Shown in pieces: positions 1 to 12,256 of a stretch of DNA of 64,000 bases. This DNA is from Castor canadensis (Eukaryota; Chordata; Mammalia; Rodentia; Castoridae): positions 111,126,343 to 111,190,342 of the forward strand of contig NC_133394.1 of NCBI RefSeq assembly GCF_047511655.1. The letters are read 5' to 3'. Every line of letters starts with the position of its first letter. The stretch's first letter is position 1. A program made the position numbers and the translations under genes. Under the pieces are notes generated by a model. The model had not been told where the DNA came from. It did no database searches and saw nothing but the letters and a program-made list of their open reading frames with translations.

Positions 1-150
1 TACCTCTACCACTTACTGTAACCTTGGGAATGTTATTTAATCTCTCCAGTTATCAGTATAAAAGACTTTAAAAGAGTATAATTAACAGCATTGTTGTGAG
101 AATTGAACAAGAAAGTAGAGTGCTCTGTGCAGAGCCTGGCACCGTCTCTC
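1..150 (+). repeat. MIR SINE fragment at left edge
   Basis: The sequence matches the MIR core and 3' part in order: ccacttactgtaaccttggg-like, a degraded 'tctgtaaaatgggg' region, then ttgttgtgagaattgaac and the 'gcacagtgcctggca'-like end (gcagagcctggcacc). It is truncated by the window edge. Confidence 0.6.
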
Positions 151-1258
151 TAGATCCTGGATCATCATCACCATCATCATATAACTCTTGCCAGGCACTG
201 TGGGTGTCAGAAGATGAATACAGCATAGACCCTGCATTCAAGAATCTAGATCTGGCCATATATCAGTTGGAAGCTGGGCAGGAAACAAAAGAATTCTTCT
301 GGTAACCAGGTTGGGACAGCCTACACCCCCCTGTCTCTACTGTCTCCTATATGTGTTTTATAGCCATTACCCCTTTTCCCTGTTCCTCTGAACAGTTACT
401 GCTCTTCTTTCACACACAACTCCTGTTCCCAAGAGAATCAAGTGGGCCTTCTCTTTCTCAAGTGAGGCGAAAAACACAGGGCGTGTTGGGGTGGTACTTA
501 CCACTGTGTGCCACACACCAGCAAATGTACACAGATACTCCCATAAATGATCTCACCAGGCCCTGCCTGCCCCCCTTCATCCCCTTCAAATGTGACCATT
601 TTCTGTGCTCACTGGGCTGTGGTTCACTATTCACTGCCTTACCTAGCTAATAAACAAAGATAAACACCGACCAGCTGGGTCCTCACACTCACCCCGTCTT
701 TAGACCCATTTCCACAGGGGTCACACCAGCCCCTTGAACACTCTCTCACCTGGCTACAGCTTCCCACAGCTTTACTGATGTTTTATTTGAGTTCCTGGGG
801 GGAATCTTTCAACTCTTAGATAGAAATTTCATTAACAAAGGAAGGGAGGGGAGAGTAGAGATGGGGGGATAGGAGGGGGGGGTAAGAATTGAAAATAGTG
901 TTTGAAGAGGACCTAAAATTGTCTCATCCTGGTCTGGTCCTCTGCTTCAATTGTACCTTATTTGTGCATTCTACGTCCAAAAGAATTGTCATCCTTGGGC
1001 AATGGTCTAGCTGTGAAATCCACTGTGCAAAAACCTAAGCTTTGCAATTCAGCAGCATCTCACTGAAGCCAGTACCAAATGAGGGAGCTGTGTCCTGTCC
1101 CTGTCCCCCTTCTTCTCTCAGCAGCATCTTCCATCCGGCCTTGCTGAAAAGTCTTACTTGGTTAAGCAAGAAAGAGGACAGGAATGAGAAGGTAGTGACA
1201 AGAAAGTTCCCTGAGCCTCTCTCAGAAGTCACCGCCTGAATATCAAACCTGAATAACC
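151..1258. other. Upstream flank, no gene seen
   Basis: There is no coding signature or clear interspersed repeat. A G-rich patch at 840-890 holds runs of six and eight G. The strand assignment of any transcript here is unknown. Confidence 0.5.
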
Positions 1259-1280
1259 GGGAGGGAGGGGAGGGAGGGAG
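1259..1280 (+). promoter_or_regulatory. G-quadruplex motif upstream of the distal promoter
   Basis: Five G runs of 3-4 bases are separated by single adenines (GGG at 1259, 1263, 1267-1270, 1272 and 1276). Single-base loops favour a stable parallel quadruplex. It lies about 130 bp 5' of the TATA-like box. Confidence 0.6.
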
Positions 1281-1406
1281 GTTCGCAGACTTTCAGTCTT
1301 GCTCCTCCTGCCCACGCTGCAGGTTTTTCAGGTCCTTGCTTGAGCGTGCTCGGTTCCCAAGCGTAAACAGCGCGCTCCCAGGGCCCGCCGCGTCAGCCAG
1401 CGCAGC

Positions 1407-1413
1407 TATTTAA
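1407..1413 (+). promoter_or_regulatory. HOPX: TATA-like box of a candidate distal HOPX promoter
   Basis: TATTTAA lies at the 3' edge of a local GC-rich patch (about 1300-1405). It is about 25-30 bp upstream of a plausible start near 1438 and 57 bp before a consensus splice donor. Attribution to HOPX rests on orientation, location 20 kb upstream and the known use of multiple 5' exons in mammalian HOPX. Confidence 0.5.
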
Positions 1414-1437
1414 GCAGCCTGGCATCAGCAACCGTGC

Positions 1438-1469
1438 TTCCAAACCCAGGGCTCACCTGCCACTTCCAC
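1438..1469 (+). other. HOPX: Candidate distal noncoding HOPX first exon
   Basis: The short stretch between the inferred start site (about 30 bp past the TATA-like box) and the donor at 1470 (ccac|gtaagt, a perfect six-base donor consensus) contains no ATG. It would act as a purely noncoding leader splicing to 22008. The 5' end is inferred only. An unrelated transcript is possible. Confidence 0.45.
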
Positions 1470-2629
1470 GTAAGTAACCTCCCAAGGTTTGCCTTGAATG
1501 CGACCGTGAACTTGTGTAGAAACTTGCCCAGAATGCGGTAGTGCCTGATTTGCTCTTCTGTGGGCAAACAGTGGAGGGTGAGAGAGAGAATAAAAATGTA
1601 AGGCTCACCCCAAGAAGGGAGCTGGCTGTAAGACACCAGACCCCCTGCAAAAAGCCTGTATGGGGTCAAGGTGATTTGGATCACAAGCAGTCCATGCTGG
1701 CCTTTTGGTTAGGAAGTGAGGTTTTTGTTACTGTTTGCTGGTTGGGTGTTTTTTTTTTTTTGGTTGTTTTTTGCTCTCTCCTTATTTCTGAAAGACACTT
1801 TAAAACCAGCACTTGTGTAATTGTGTCATTTATCATTTTGTCATTTAAAAGCCAATAATGCCTATTTTACATCTCGGCTTTTTAATCTAAAATCAGATGT
1901 AATATTGTTTAAAATATTTTTGTGTCTAACGGAAGTATCTATGGATTGAGTACAGGTGGCAGGATTTCGAATTTTCAGGGTTACTTCTTGTTCTCATAAA
2001 ATGTATTTATAACAATGAAACATTGATTGTGTTAAAGATGAAAAGAAATCCTGGGCTCTGGGGTTTTGAGAGAGGGGAGGTTTGTGATTTCTGAGCTCAA
2101 TGGAATCCAGGAATTCAGGGTAAACTGTTAAGTGGAAGAAGAGTTGCTGAGTAAAAAGGAATAGCATGCCACATAGCTAGACCAGAGGTCTTGAAGAGGA
2201 ATGCCAAGCGCTGGATGGAGTTAGGATAATCAGGGCAGGGAAGGAACAACAGAGGTCCTGGGCAGGAGGGAGGGATGGAGGAGTGGACTGCAAAGGATTT
2301 GTAAGGAGACAGCATATTCATAAAATACATGCAGGACATTAAGAGGGAATGGTATTAACTCATCCTTTTGGGTCAAGGATCTAGTGACTACGAATCTGGT
2401 GAAAGCCCAGGACCTCTCCCAGGTATCTGCCCCAGCTCTTCCCTCTTGTCCCCAACACACACCTTGAAACTTATTTTCTAGACCTCTGGAAGTTCACAGA
2501 TACTAAATTAAGACCTCCCTCGTTTAATCATGCCTTATATTTTATTTAATTTTTTTAACTAAGCTGAAGCATACAGAGAAGACCCCTTGCTTATAGAGAA
2601 GTAGCTCGAATTAAAACCTATAACATGAG

Positions 2630-2850
2630 CCAGGTGTGGTTGTTCACATCTATAATACCAGTCATGTAGGAGGTGGAAGAGGAGTCCTGATCACAAGTTC
2701 AAGGCAGAATGGGCAAAGGTAACAAGACTCTCCTATCTCAAAGATAACAGAAAAACAAAAAGGCTGGAAGGCGTAGCTCTAGTGGCAGAGAACTTGTCTA
2801 GCAAGTGCAAGGTTTAGATTCAACCCCCAGTAATGTAAAAACAACAAACC
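2630..2850 (+). repeat. Composite B1-like + tRNA-derived SINE
   Basis: A degraded B1-like head (gccaggtgtggttgttcacatctataat) is followed by a tRNA-derived unit (ggctggaaggcgtagctctagtggcagag ... caacccccagtaatg) and an A-rich end. Confidence 0.75.
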
Positions 2851-3064
2851 CTTCAATGCACCAGGCACTTCTGGCTCACCAAACTGAAGCTCAGTTATAA
2901 CTCTGTAAAGGTCTTATTTCAACCAAGCAAATACTGACTAAGGGTTTCTGTGAGCAAAGATCAGCTGAGAGCTGTGAAGAAGAGAAAAGAAATAAAAGTT
3001 GGGATCTGGTCTCAAAGAGCTTGAAATCTAAAGTCCAGGAATAGAATAAGGAGCCAGGCAAGAA

Positions 3065-3330
3065 ACAGTAACTATTTCGTGATTCCATCTGTGAAGATCA
3101 AACCGTCTGCAGTAGAAAGCGGAGTCGTGGCCGCCTGGAGAGGGCGTGGGGAAAAAGAGATTTGGGAGGGACTTACTGGGGGGTGCGTACCAAAGGGCAG
3201 AGGAAATTTTTTTAGGGGGTGATGGATATGTTCATTCTTGTGGTGACCACATGTGTGAAAACTTCCCAAATTGTACACTTTGAACACGTGCAGTAATGTG
3301 TATCAATTACACTCCAACAAACAATAATCC
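3065..3330 (+). repeat. Ancient L1 3' end
   Basis: The sequence shows the typical old-L1 3' terminal signature gatggatatgttcattcttgtggtgaccac ... aattgtacactttgaacacgtgcag ... tatcaattacactcc. Confidence 0.6.
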
Positions 3331-5228
3331 AGTTCTTATAATTAAATCAGCGTATACAACATGAAAATAACAGATGAGTAATTTAAAAAATAAATTTATG
3401 CATAAAGTGAAGGGACAGTTGGGGTCAGACTTTTTTAGGACTGGGAGATCATCTAACCTAGGGGTTGTTAGACCTTCAGAACTTTTAAAAAAACTCTCAG
3501 TGGTGGGTTCCACCGCTGACTGATCACATCAGAATCCCTAGGTGGCCATGGCCTTGGTTTTAAAGCTCTTCCAATGATTCTAACATGCAAAGAGGGACAA
3601 GAACAGTGAAACCCAGAAGGTGGGGACAGTACCTGCAGTACCTGGCTACACAGCCACCAGGTCCCAGGGCAGGGTGTGGCTGGGAAGCTGGGAGTACAGA
3701 AGCCAGAGCTCAGAGGAAGGGGAAAAGGCAACCCTGGCTCCTCCAAATCACATTCCAGCTCCAGCGTGGAGAGGGCACCACTGCCTTCCAAGAGAACTCT
3801 TGGAACCTAGAAGTGCTTCCGGGCAGCCCTAGAAGTGCTGCCAGGATTACTCAGAGCCTCAAAGCTGCACTATTTAAGGATTGTGCGGACACGTGAAAAC
3901 AGGGTGTGAGGGATGTTTCTAAACTGAAGCTTCCTTTTGTTCCCTACATAATGCCTGGTGTAAGCAAGAGGATTCTGATTATTGAAAAGATCTCAGGAGC
4001 ACCAGGAGCTGGACATGTTCAGGAATGGCTTCAGTTCTCAGCACTGAGTCTATTTGGCACAACAGGACCCTTAGTTAGGATCTCGAGGACAGCCCCAGGG
4101 CAAAGCATGAGTGGGTGACATTTGTCTTTGTGACTTCTGCCCTTTCTGCCTGTCCCTCACCTCCTCCTCAATGCCCTGTGTGTGGAGACGGGTGGGGGTT
4201 GATGGTGGACCACAGCACATCGCCCACTCTGGGCGAGGTGGCTTCCATCTGTCTTTCCATCCAAACGTGCCACTTCTGGCTGGCTTTGAGCTTGGCTTAC
4301 CCATCTTTGGAAAACTAATTAAAGTGATGGTGTTAATAGACAATAATTATTTAATGAGCTGTATCCCTCCCTGGGGTATCAAATAGGTTCCAGCAAGATA
4401 AAATAGGAGTTCTTTGAACAGTTATGTAACTATAAGTACTGTTTGAATTTTAAGACATTTGAATTTTAAAATCAGGAGAATCAGTTGTAGGTAAAATATG
4501 TAATCCCTACTGGTCAGAATGCCACACCTTGCTGTGAGAAAGCATACTCAAATCGGATTTTCAGTAGAGTCCTTCAAACCACATCCTTGTAGGCCACCAT
4601 CTGTGCACTGAGCCCACTAACTTCCTTTTCTGAATTAGACCATTCTTTGTGAAATGCGCTCATCGGAGAAGGCACCTTCCTTTCATTTATCTTTCTAAAA
4701 AGCAGAGAGCCCTTAAGGTCTCTGCAGTGAAGAGTCAAGAAATTCTGCTCACAGGGCTTTTCATATAACCAGGTCCTTCTCCAAAGCAGAGGGCAGGACT
4801 GGCGGAGCCCCTGGCCCAATCTCAATGACAAGAAGCCTCCTTCCTTGGGACCCAATCTTATAGCCCCAGCAACCCTCTTCTACCCCTGTCCCTGTCCCCT
4901 TGACTCAGCGCCCAGGGCACTTTCATCCCCTTGGAGAGGCAGCGGAGGGCATGGCAGAGCAGCAGTGGGGAGGAGGGCCTTCCTGAGCGCTGGAACTAGA
5001 GGTCTCACCTGGAAAAGAACTGGGCTGTGGGCACAGGGCAGTGGCCAGCAGGGTGACTGCCGCTGTCCCCAAGCCAAAAGTTGCTGCCTGCCGCTCAAGG
5101 GTTCACTAGTAATAATAAAAATTACCATTATTAAACAAGTGCTACATTTAGAGAGCTGATAAAATAGGTTTGTAGAAGTGACAGAATTTCTTTCTTGGAT
5201 GGCTTTTTCTTCAGCATTTCCCTTCACC

Positions 5229-5321
5229 TTTCCTTCCTTCCTTCCTTCCTTCCTTCCTTCCTTCCTTCCTTCCTTCCTTCCTTCCTTTTCTCTTTTTCTT
5301 CCTCCCTTCCCCCTTTCTCCC

Positions 5322-5370
<49 letters not shown>
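5229..5370 (+). repeat. (CCTT)n / (CT)n pyrimidine microsatellite
   Basis: About 60 bp of perfect CCTT repeats is followed by mixed pyrimidines and about 40 bp of perfect CT repeats. It abuts the A-tail side of the antisense B1 fragment at 5377. Confidence 0.95.
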
Positions 5371-5375
<5 letters not shown>

Positions 5376-5376
5376 G

Positions 5377-5446
5377 TAGCCAGGCTGGCCTGAACTCACA
5401 ACCCTCCTTTCTCAGTCTCCCAAGAGCTGGCATTAAGCTCAGCTTC
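5377..5446 (-). repeat. B1-like SINE fragment (antisense)
   Basis: gtagccaggctggcctgaactcacaa ... tctcccaagagctggcatta is the reverse complement of the B1/Alu-like core. Confidence 0.7.
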
Positions 5447-6182
5447 ACCTTTATTTCTAAATTTTCTCAATGTGTAATAGCTTAGTTCAAAGGGTCACTA
5501 GGACATTTTTTTTTAAGGCGTGAATTAGGTTTTAAATGTTGCAAGTGAATAGACACAGTGAACAGTGGCCTGGAGAGATGTACAGAGTATCAACCTGCCT
5601 AGTTAAAAAATGGGGGTGAATGTGATCAAAGTACATTCTACGCATGTGTGGAAATGTCATGATGAAACTCCTTACTATGTACAATTTAATATGCACCAAT
5701 TTAAAAACAGTTAAAAACTAAAACAATAACAAAACACCACACCTGAGGATCCCAGGACAGCCCCTGGTCCTGCCTGCTCCCCCTGGGGCATGCAGGATGA
5801 GCCAGCCCTGTAAAAGGAAGGTTTCCTGTGCTGTCACAGGGCATGCAGGCACCTGCTGCCTTCCTGGTCTTCTCATCAGCCTGCACTTGGCTTTCAGTGG
5901 CCCCAATATGGGTTTGTCATTCCAGTGGTGTTGATTCTCAACCCACATGGCATTTGGGATGCGTGGTTGTGTGACCAAGCAGGTGGAGGTTAGCTGTCCC
6001 TTCTAGTTGCTGGGAAGATGCCTGCACCTCTCCTTCAGCATTCCCCAGGATTCCAGCATTGGCCAGCCTGGCAGAAGATGGCCCAGCTGGGGAACCAAGC
6101 ACCTGCCTGCCGGTCAGGAGTCTGGCACTGTTTTTCTCAGCTGTAATGAAGTTCAAAACAGTTGTTGTCCCAGTGAGATCAC

Positions 6183-6335
6183 TGTTGTTGTTTTGTTGTT
6201 GTTGTTGTTGTTATTATTGTTAGGAATTTTGAAACAAGTTCTCACTATGCAGCCTAGGCTGACCTTGAACTTGAGATCTTCCTGCCTCAGCCTCCCAAGT
6301 GCTGGGATTACAAGTGTGCACCACCAGTGGGGTTA
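6183..6335 (-). repeat. (TTG)n tail plus antisense B1 SINE
   Basis: TTG repeats (6183-6222) precede the antisense B1 body: aacaagttctcactatgcagcctaggctgacc ... cctcccaagtgctgggattacaagtgtgcaccacc. Confidence 0.85.
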
Positions 6336-8764
6336 CTAATAGCACCCCCTTTTGCCCTAAAAAATACCTGGCCTCACCTTGAATATAATCCCTGATGGTA
6401 CAAGAGAACAAAATGACTTGCCTGGAATTTTAAGATTCAACTGAGCAGGCTGTGGGACCCAGCCCTCCCACACCTCAGTTTGGCCTCTGCAGCTTAGGTT
6501 CTCTGTAGAAAGCCTTGTACCCATGCTGCTCAGACTGAAAACTGGTTATTTATGTGGGTTCACCATAAAGAAGTGCAGAGTGAATGAAGGGGGTCAAGGA
6601 ATTATTCATCACCAACTCAAGTTACTCTGATATTTCCATCAGGCTCTGATTAGCTCCTGGCCATGTCTGGGTAGCAAGAGAACAGGGAGTTATCCCCATG
6701 TAATTTCTTATAATTTGCTCCTGGAAGTTTTGATAAAACTTGACCAAAAATGAAAACCCAGCAAATTGCTTACAAATGAACTACTCTGCCCTTGTATGTT
6801 AACAACAAGTAAAAACCCAAGGTAGACATTGGCCAGTTCTAATCTTAGTGTATATGAACAGGAAGCTAGTGACAATCTTCTAGCCACTGGATCTCAGCAG
6901 ATCAAGACGGAAATTTCCTGGAATTCTTAAGGTGGTGACAGACCTGCTTACACAGTGAGGTCTTTGTTGATATGTTTCTACTTCCTTCCTGTGTGGCTTC
7001 TCCCTAAGGAAATTTACATGAACAGTCTTCCTTAGTCCTCAGCCCTGTCCAAACATCTAGTCTACTGGTGCCCAGGAGTAAATGCTTCATACCAAATTTA
7101 ATTCAACAAAGAATGCTGGAAGTATTGGTCCCTATCACTTTGTCCTGTGGAAGCGGGTAGAACTGGGATTTATGAAGCGGAGAGAAGATGGCAGGAGACC
7201 ATCCACCACTTTCATTAGCTTGCTGAACCTAGTTGAGGGTCCATAATTGAGAAGAGAGGAGAGTCCTTGAAACTAGCTCAGAAGAACTCCTACATGATTA
7301 AAACACCATGAAGTCAGATCTATGAGGAGCAGCAAAAGGACCTGGTGCGACTGAACTTGGACAAGAGAAGGTTACAATGGTGAAGCTGAAATACATGGAG
7401 GCCACAGGCTAGTTGTTCACCTTACCCAGGGATGGAGTGGGCTGCAGCTCGATGGACATTAAGTGAATCATGCAATACTCTCTTGATAGGCAAAAGCTAC
7501 ACTGCAAAGAATTACACAGGCAACTCGGAAAGCCAGGCTGCCTGCAGTCTTGTAACTGCTAAGTGTTTGTTTTGGTCTCTAGGCTTGCGCTAATTCGTGT
7601 ACCCCAGACCCAACCTTAGGCTGCATACCTCATTCTATTTTCTCCTGATCTCTCCCACTTTCTCCCTCTTTTTTAACTCAAAACTGTATTTTTGAAATCT
7701 ATGTGTGTGGCTGATATTTCTAGTATTATTTCTAAGTGCTTATTAATAATCTTTATTTGCATGTGGTTTTAACTTATTGAATTGCCTTTCCTCACAAATG
7801 ATGCAGTAATGAATCTTCAGGCATACACTTGACCACCCTTTCAATTTGGTTGTTGGGAGACTGGGAAGGGGAAGGTCTGGGCTCCACGGCCCATGTTTCC
7901 CTGAGGCAATATGGAATCTGGAACTCACCAAGAGACTTGGAAACAACTTCTGCCCTTTGGATCTGCCTGGGTTCCCTCCTACTTTAAGAAGTCCTTTCAT
8001 AAGGACTGGAATAATCTTCTGGGACTTGAAGTCTGTGATCTTCAGTAATGTCCCCTTCTCAATGTCATGTTTTAAAACTCGGGCTAAATCAGCTCTCAAA
8101 GCATTTCTTGTCTCCGTATTGGTCATTAATTATCTGGACAAGCCAGTGAAATAGTCTAAGAAATCACTACTCTTGAGGTTGAGTGAAGTTTTAAAAATGT
8201 TTTCCCATTCAGTGATTGCAAAACTGGAGGTCACTCACTTGCTCACACTGTATCTTGAGTCACTGGGAAAGCTGAATTAGTACTTTGTATTTATACAGAG
8301 TTTATAATTTGTAGAAGTATTCATGGACATAATCCATCTCATTGAATTCTACAACACTGTGAGAAGGGTGGGTAGGAGGATGGCAATGTAGATGAAGAAA
8401 TGGAGCTTCAAGCAGCTGTGAGCTGGAAGGAGCGCTCAGGTTTTCTGAAGCTCCCCCCAGTCTCTTTCTGCAATATGGTGGAGCTTAGAGAAGTGATGTA
8501 CTGTGGTCCTGTGTATCTGTCCTCTTCAGGTTCTGTGATATTTATGACTAGGCTAAAGCTTCACACCCAGTGTTTGTCTCACTAGCCTAACACCTGTTCA
8601 TAAGGACAGTTGAGGAAAAAATAAACCCATATAACTGAGTATCATAGCAACGAGCAATATGGCAATTGAACTTTGGCATAATTTGGAGGTCTGCAAAGTA
8701 CCAGCTATGTGTTACTTTATCTATTACTTAGCTGCAGTCATAAAATAAGAGTGGTAGTTGGATC

Positions 8765-8892
8765 AATAGGCCATGGTGAGGTATATCTGTAATTCCAGCA
8801 CTCAGGAATTTGAAGCAGGAGAATCGTGAGTTCCAGGCCAGCCTGGACTACATAGGAAGATCCTGTCTCAAAAAATAATAACAATAATAATG
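8765..8892 (+). repeat. B1-like SINE
   Basis: ggccatggtgaggtatatctgtaattccagcactcagg ... ccaggccagcctggactacatagg ... tcctgtctcaaaa, with an AAT-rich tail. Confidence 0.85.
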
Positions 8893-9304
8893 GTAGTTGG
8901 ATCGTAAAAAGTAATAAATGAGTGAAGTATATTTGTGCCAAGTGATAATTCTATTCTGTCACAGAGACTTTTCTGGACTTTTCACTCTGCACAAACTACA
9001 GGAGACACTCTGCCTGCTTGCTTGAGGCAAGGATGCCATGGCCTAGTGAAGCACATAGCTGGACAACCTAACTACCTAACGATCATGCATGTACAGTGTC
9101 ACACAGGTCCTTAACTTACTGTTTCTTACCATGAAATTTAGGGATGGACAAAAATGCTGTAGAACCCAGCATCCGTTCTCAAAAAAATAAACCATGGTAT
9201 CACATCCCAGAATCACAAATGCACAGCCATTTACAGGACCAGGGAGTGGTAATGAGAAGATTTTCAAAAAGAAGCTTTAAGTTTTTAACATTTGAAAATG
9301 TCTG

Positions 9305-9545
9305 GGTAGCCGGACATGATGGGTACACGTCTGTAATCCCAGTTATGAGGAGGGATTCATAGGAGGATTTCACTCAGAGGCCAGCTCGGGTGTGTGTATG
9401 TGGGGGGGGGGGTGGGGGGCAGGGTTTGAGACCCTATCTGAAAAATAAAGCAAAAAAGGGCTGGGGAGTGGTTCAAGAGGTAGAGTATCTGCCTGGCAGA
9501 TGTGAGGTACTGAGTTCAAACCCTAGTACTAACAAAAAAAAGAAA
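9305..9545 (+). repeat. Composite B1-like + tRNA-derived SINE
   Basis: The B1-like head is agccggacatgatgggtacacgtctgtaatcccag. A G-rich spacer (9403-9420) follows, then the tRNA-like unit with gagttcaaaccctagtact and an A tail. Confidence 0.8.
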
Positions 9546-9604
9546 GGAAGAGAGAGACCAGGTTACAGTCAAGTTTATCTACTTGATTCTTGATCATCTG
9601 TGTG

Positions 9605-9797
9605 ATTGTGTGTGAACTCAGGGCTTCATGCAAGCGCTGTGCCACTTCAGCCACGCCCCCCCCAAGCCCTTCTGTTTATGTTTATTTTTCAGATAGGGTC
9701 TTGAGTTTTTGCTGGGCTGGCCTCAGAATTTGATCCTCCTGCCTCTACCTCCTGGGCAGCTGGTATTACTTGCATGTACCACCATGCGTATCCCCAG
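9605..9797 (-). repeat. Composite SINE (antisense)
   Basis: Antisense tRNA-like part (gaactcagggcttcatgcaagc...agcc) followed by an antisense B1-like part (agatagggtcttgag ... gctggcctcagaa ... accaccatgcg). Confidence 0.8.
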
Positions 9798-10867
9798 AAA
9801 GCTGATCTTTTTCTTATTTGTTTCCAAGCTTCGTCATGTAAATTTCTCTTTAGCATTAATGATTCTTTTCAGGAAATGTTGACAACTCTCCCCATGGCAG
9901 ATACCTGTTTAGTTTCTTGATGTGTTAGGTCATCAGACATTTTCTAAGATGAGATTTGATCATTCAATTTACTTCACAACTCCCACCCCTCCTGTATTAT
10001 CTGAGCACCTGGCTGGACCCAGTAGAAATCTCTAGAACAAGCTGTTTTTGTTCCTCTGTGTTTGCAGTTGATCATAAGACCGACTCTGTTTGAGATGTAA
10101 TGACCGTTCACACTTACTAAGCATTAGCAAAACCCCACTAATGATCTCACAGCAGGCAGAGGCCCGAGCACCGTTTATCCTACCACACAAATTTCTACCT
10201 TACGTCTTCAAACTGCAGTAAAAATGAAAAGTCAGGAAATTTGGAGCTATGGTGCATCCTGTTACCCTTAACCACAGAGCTGCACAGTCGTGCCTCTCCT
10301 CTTCATTACCGTGGCTAAGTATAGGTTGTTCTGCCCTCCAGGAGCTTAGCAGGCCTGCATTTTGCTAATCAAACAGCAGCAGGAACGTGTGAGTTCAACA
10401 GGAGCGGTTTCATTATCGCATAACTAAGGGAGGAATTTGGCATTTTACATAAAACCCAGCAACCAGATGTCCAGGTTTGCCTGGGGGCTCCTGATGTGTG
10501 CCTGTTGTAGTGGTGTTCTTGTTAAGAACAGCCCTTTTACTCTTATGTATTCTAGATAAATGACAAATTATATGACTGCCTTAATTTAACGGATAGACTG
10601 AATATTAAAAAGTATCTTTATTTGAAATATCCCACAGACTCCTCAGTTGCTCTTTGAAGTAGGAACTAGGCACACAGTGTGTGAAGGACAGAGCTCAGAA
10701 TCAGCCTCTGTCCTCCCCTTTCTTAGGTCAATGACATTAGTAACTGTTGATGGGGAAAGACATGATGATTTAAAGCCCAGGCCACTCTGATGGTTGGAAT
10801 TTTAGAAGAGACATCATCTCAGGGTCACTTGGCCCAAACCTTCACTTTTCTGGATTAAGAAATAAAA

Positions 10868-10950
10868 GGGACTAGCAGAGTGGCTCAAGCATTAGAGCAC
10901 CTGCCTAGCAAGTGTGAGGCCCTGAGTTCAAATCTCAGTGCCAAATGGGG
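10868..10950 (+). repeat. tRNA-derived SINE
   Basis: The A-box-like region is agagtggctcaagcattagagc. The B-box-like region is gagttcaaatctcag. There is a short purine tail. Confidence 0.85.
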
Positions 10951-11544
10951 GAAGTGTGTGTGTCATTTTACACTACCTCACCAGATCACAACTGGAGTGA
11001 ACAGGCAGGAGGGAAGTTTTTTAGCTACACTTTACTGAGAAGAGAGCTAAGTTTCAGATAAGTTCAATGACACACCCAAGGTCGTGGGATAACTGGGAGA
11101 GTCAAAATGGAAACCCAGCTCTGACTCCCTACCCAGAGTTCTTCCTGTTACTCCAGTCAGTTTAATACTTCCACTCATCAATGATGAGTTAAAATGTGTC
11201 CCTTCCAGATAAGTGACCCATACAGATGTATGAGTACTCCCACGGGCACCAGTGCAGTGTACTCGAAGGCCCCTCATTTCTTCTTTGGTCACTTCCCAGA
11301 TGTCAGGAGCACTGGGCAGCACCTAACCTGCTCTTCTCTGACAGTGGCCACTGGTGGTTTGCTCAGAGGACATGACACACAGATCTTTCCTAGTCCCTTC
11401 TTTGGGGTACCTGGAGTAGAAAATGAGGAGAGGAAAATGGAAAGTAGCTGGCTTTTTCTTTACTGTCCACACTTAATAATCACATCTTAGACAACCTGTG
11501 TCTCACCTCAACACTCAGCATTCCTCCTTTTTCGATTTCCCTCC

Positions 11545-11865
11545 TTTTTTTTTTTTTTTTTGCAGTAGTGGGTGTTGAACTCGGGGCTTTGTGTTTGTGA
11601 GGCAGGTGCTCTACTGCTTGCACCACTTCCCTAACCCTTTTTGCTTCAGTTATTTTGGAGTTAAGCTCTCACTTTATGCCTGGGCTGGCCTAGGCTGATC
11701 CTCCTATTTACTCTTCCGGCTGCAGCTGGAATGACAGATGTTTGCCACTGTGCCTATCTATTAGGTGAGATGGGGGTTTGATGAACTTTTTGCTAGTGCT
11801 GACCTCAAACTTGAATCCTTGCAAGTAGCCAGGGTTACAGGTGTGAGCTACCGGTGCCTAGTCCT
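11545..11865 (-). repeat. Long composite SINE (antisense)
   Basis: A T run is followed by antisense tRNA-like sequence (gttgaactcggggctttgtg ... caggtgctctactgc) and a two-part antisense B1-like region ending gggttacaggtgtgagctaccggtgcc. Confidence 0.85.
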
Positions 11866-12119
11866 GTTTCTCCCTCTTTATTCCATCTATAACACAAGTA
11901 CAACTCTAATTACTATCCTTTTATATCAAGATGAGGGAAAGTCATACTTCTTGAAGTTAAGAAAAGTCCAATCAACATGCATTCAGTAAGTGTTAACTAA
12001 GTGCCTAGCAGTGTTTCAGGGACTATTCTAGAGTTGTGCTATAAAGATCTAAAATCCTCAAAAGTTCCCTGAAATTGCTTTCAACATATGCACCATCAAT
12101 TCATTTCCCTAAGCCAGGT

Positions 12120-12256
12120 ATTTTTTGTTTGGTTTGGTTTATTTGAGACAGAGTCTCACTACGTACATAGCTCTGGCTGGTTTGGAGCTTGGAATTCTCC
12201 TGCCTCAGCCTCCCAAGTGCTGACATTACAGGCATTTGCTACCATGGCCAGCTCCT
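12120..12256 (-). repeat. B1 SINE (antisense)
   Basis: T-rich tail, then gagacagagtctcactacgtac ... cctcagcctcccaagtgctgacattacaggcatttgctaccatggccagc. Confidence 0.9.

Noticed and set aside
7170-7570. Possible processed pseudogene (stretch with short coding-like pieces near 7320)
   Set aside because: No protein was recognised, and there is no poly(A) tail or target duplication.
7743-8126. 127-residue - strand open frame
   Set aside because: It is the longest frame in its neighbourhood, but I see no family motif, no splice or promoter context and no codon bias. It is probably fortuitous.
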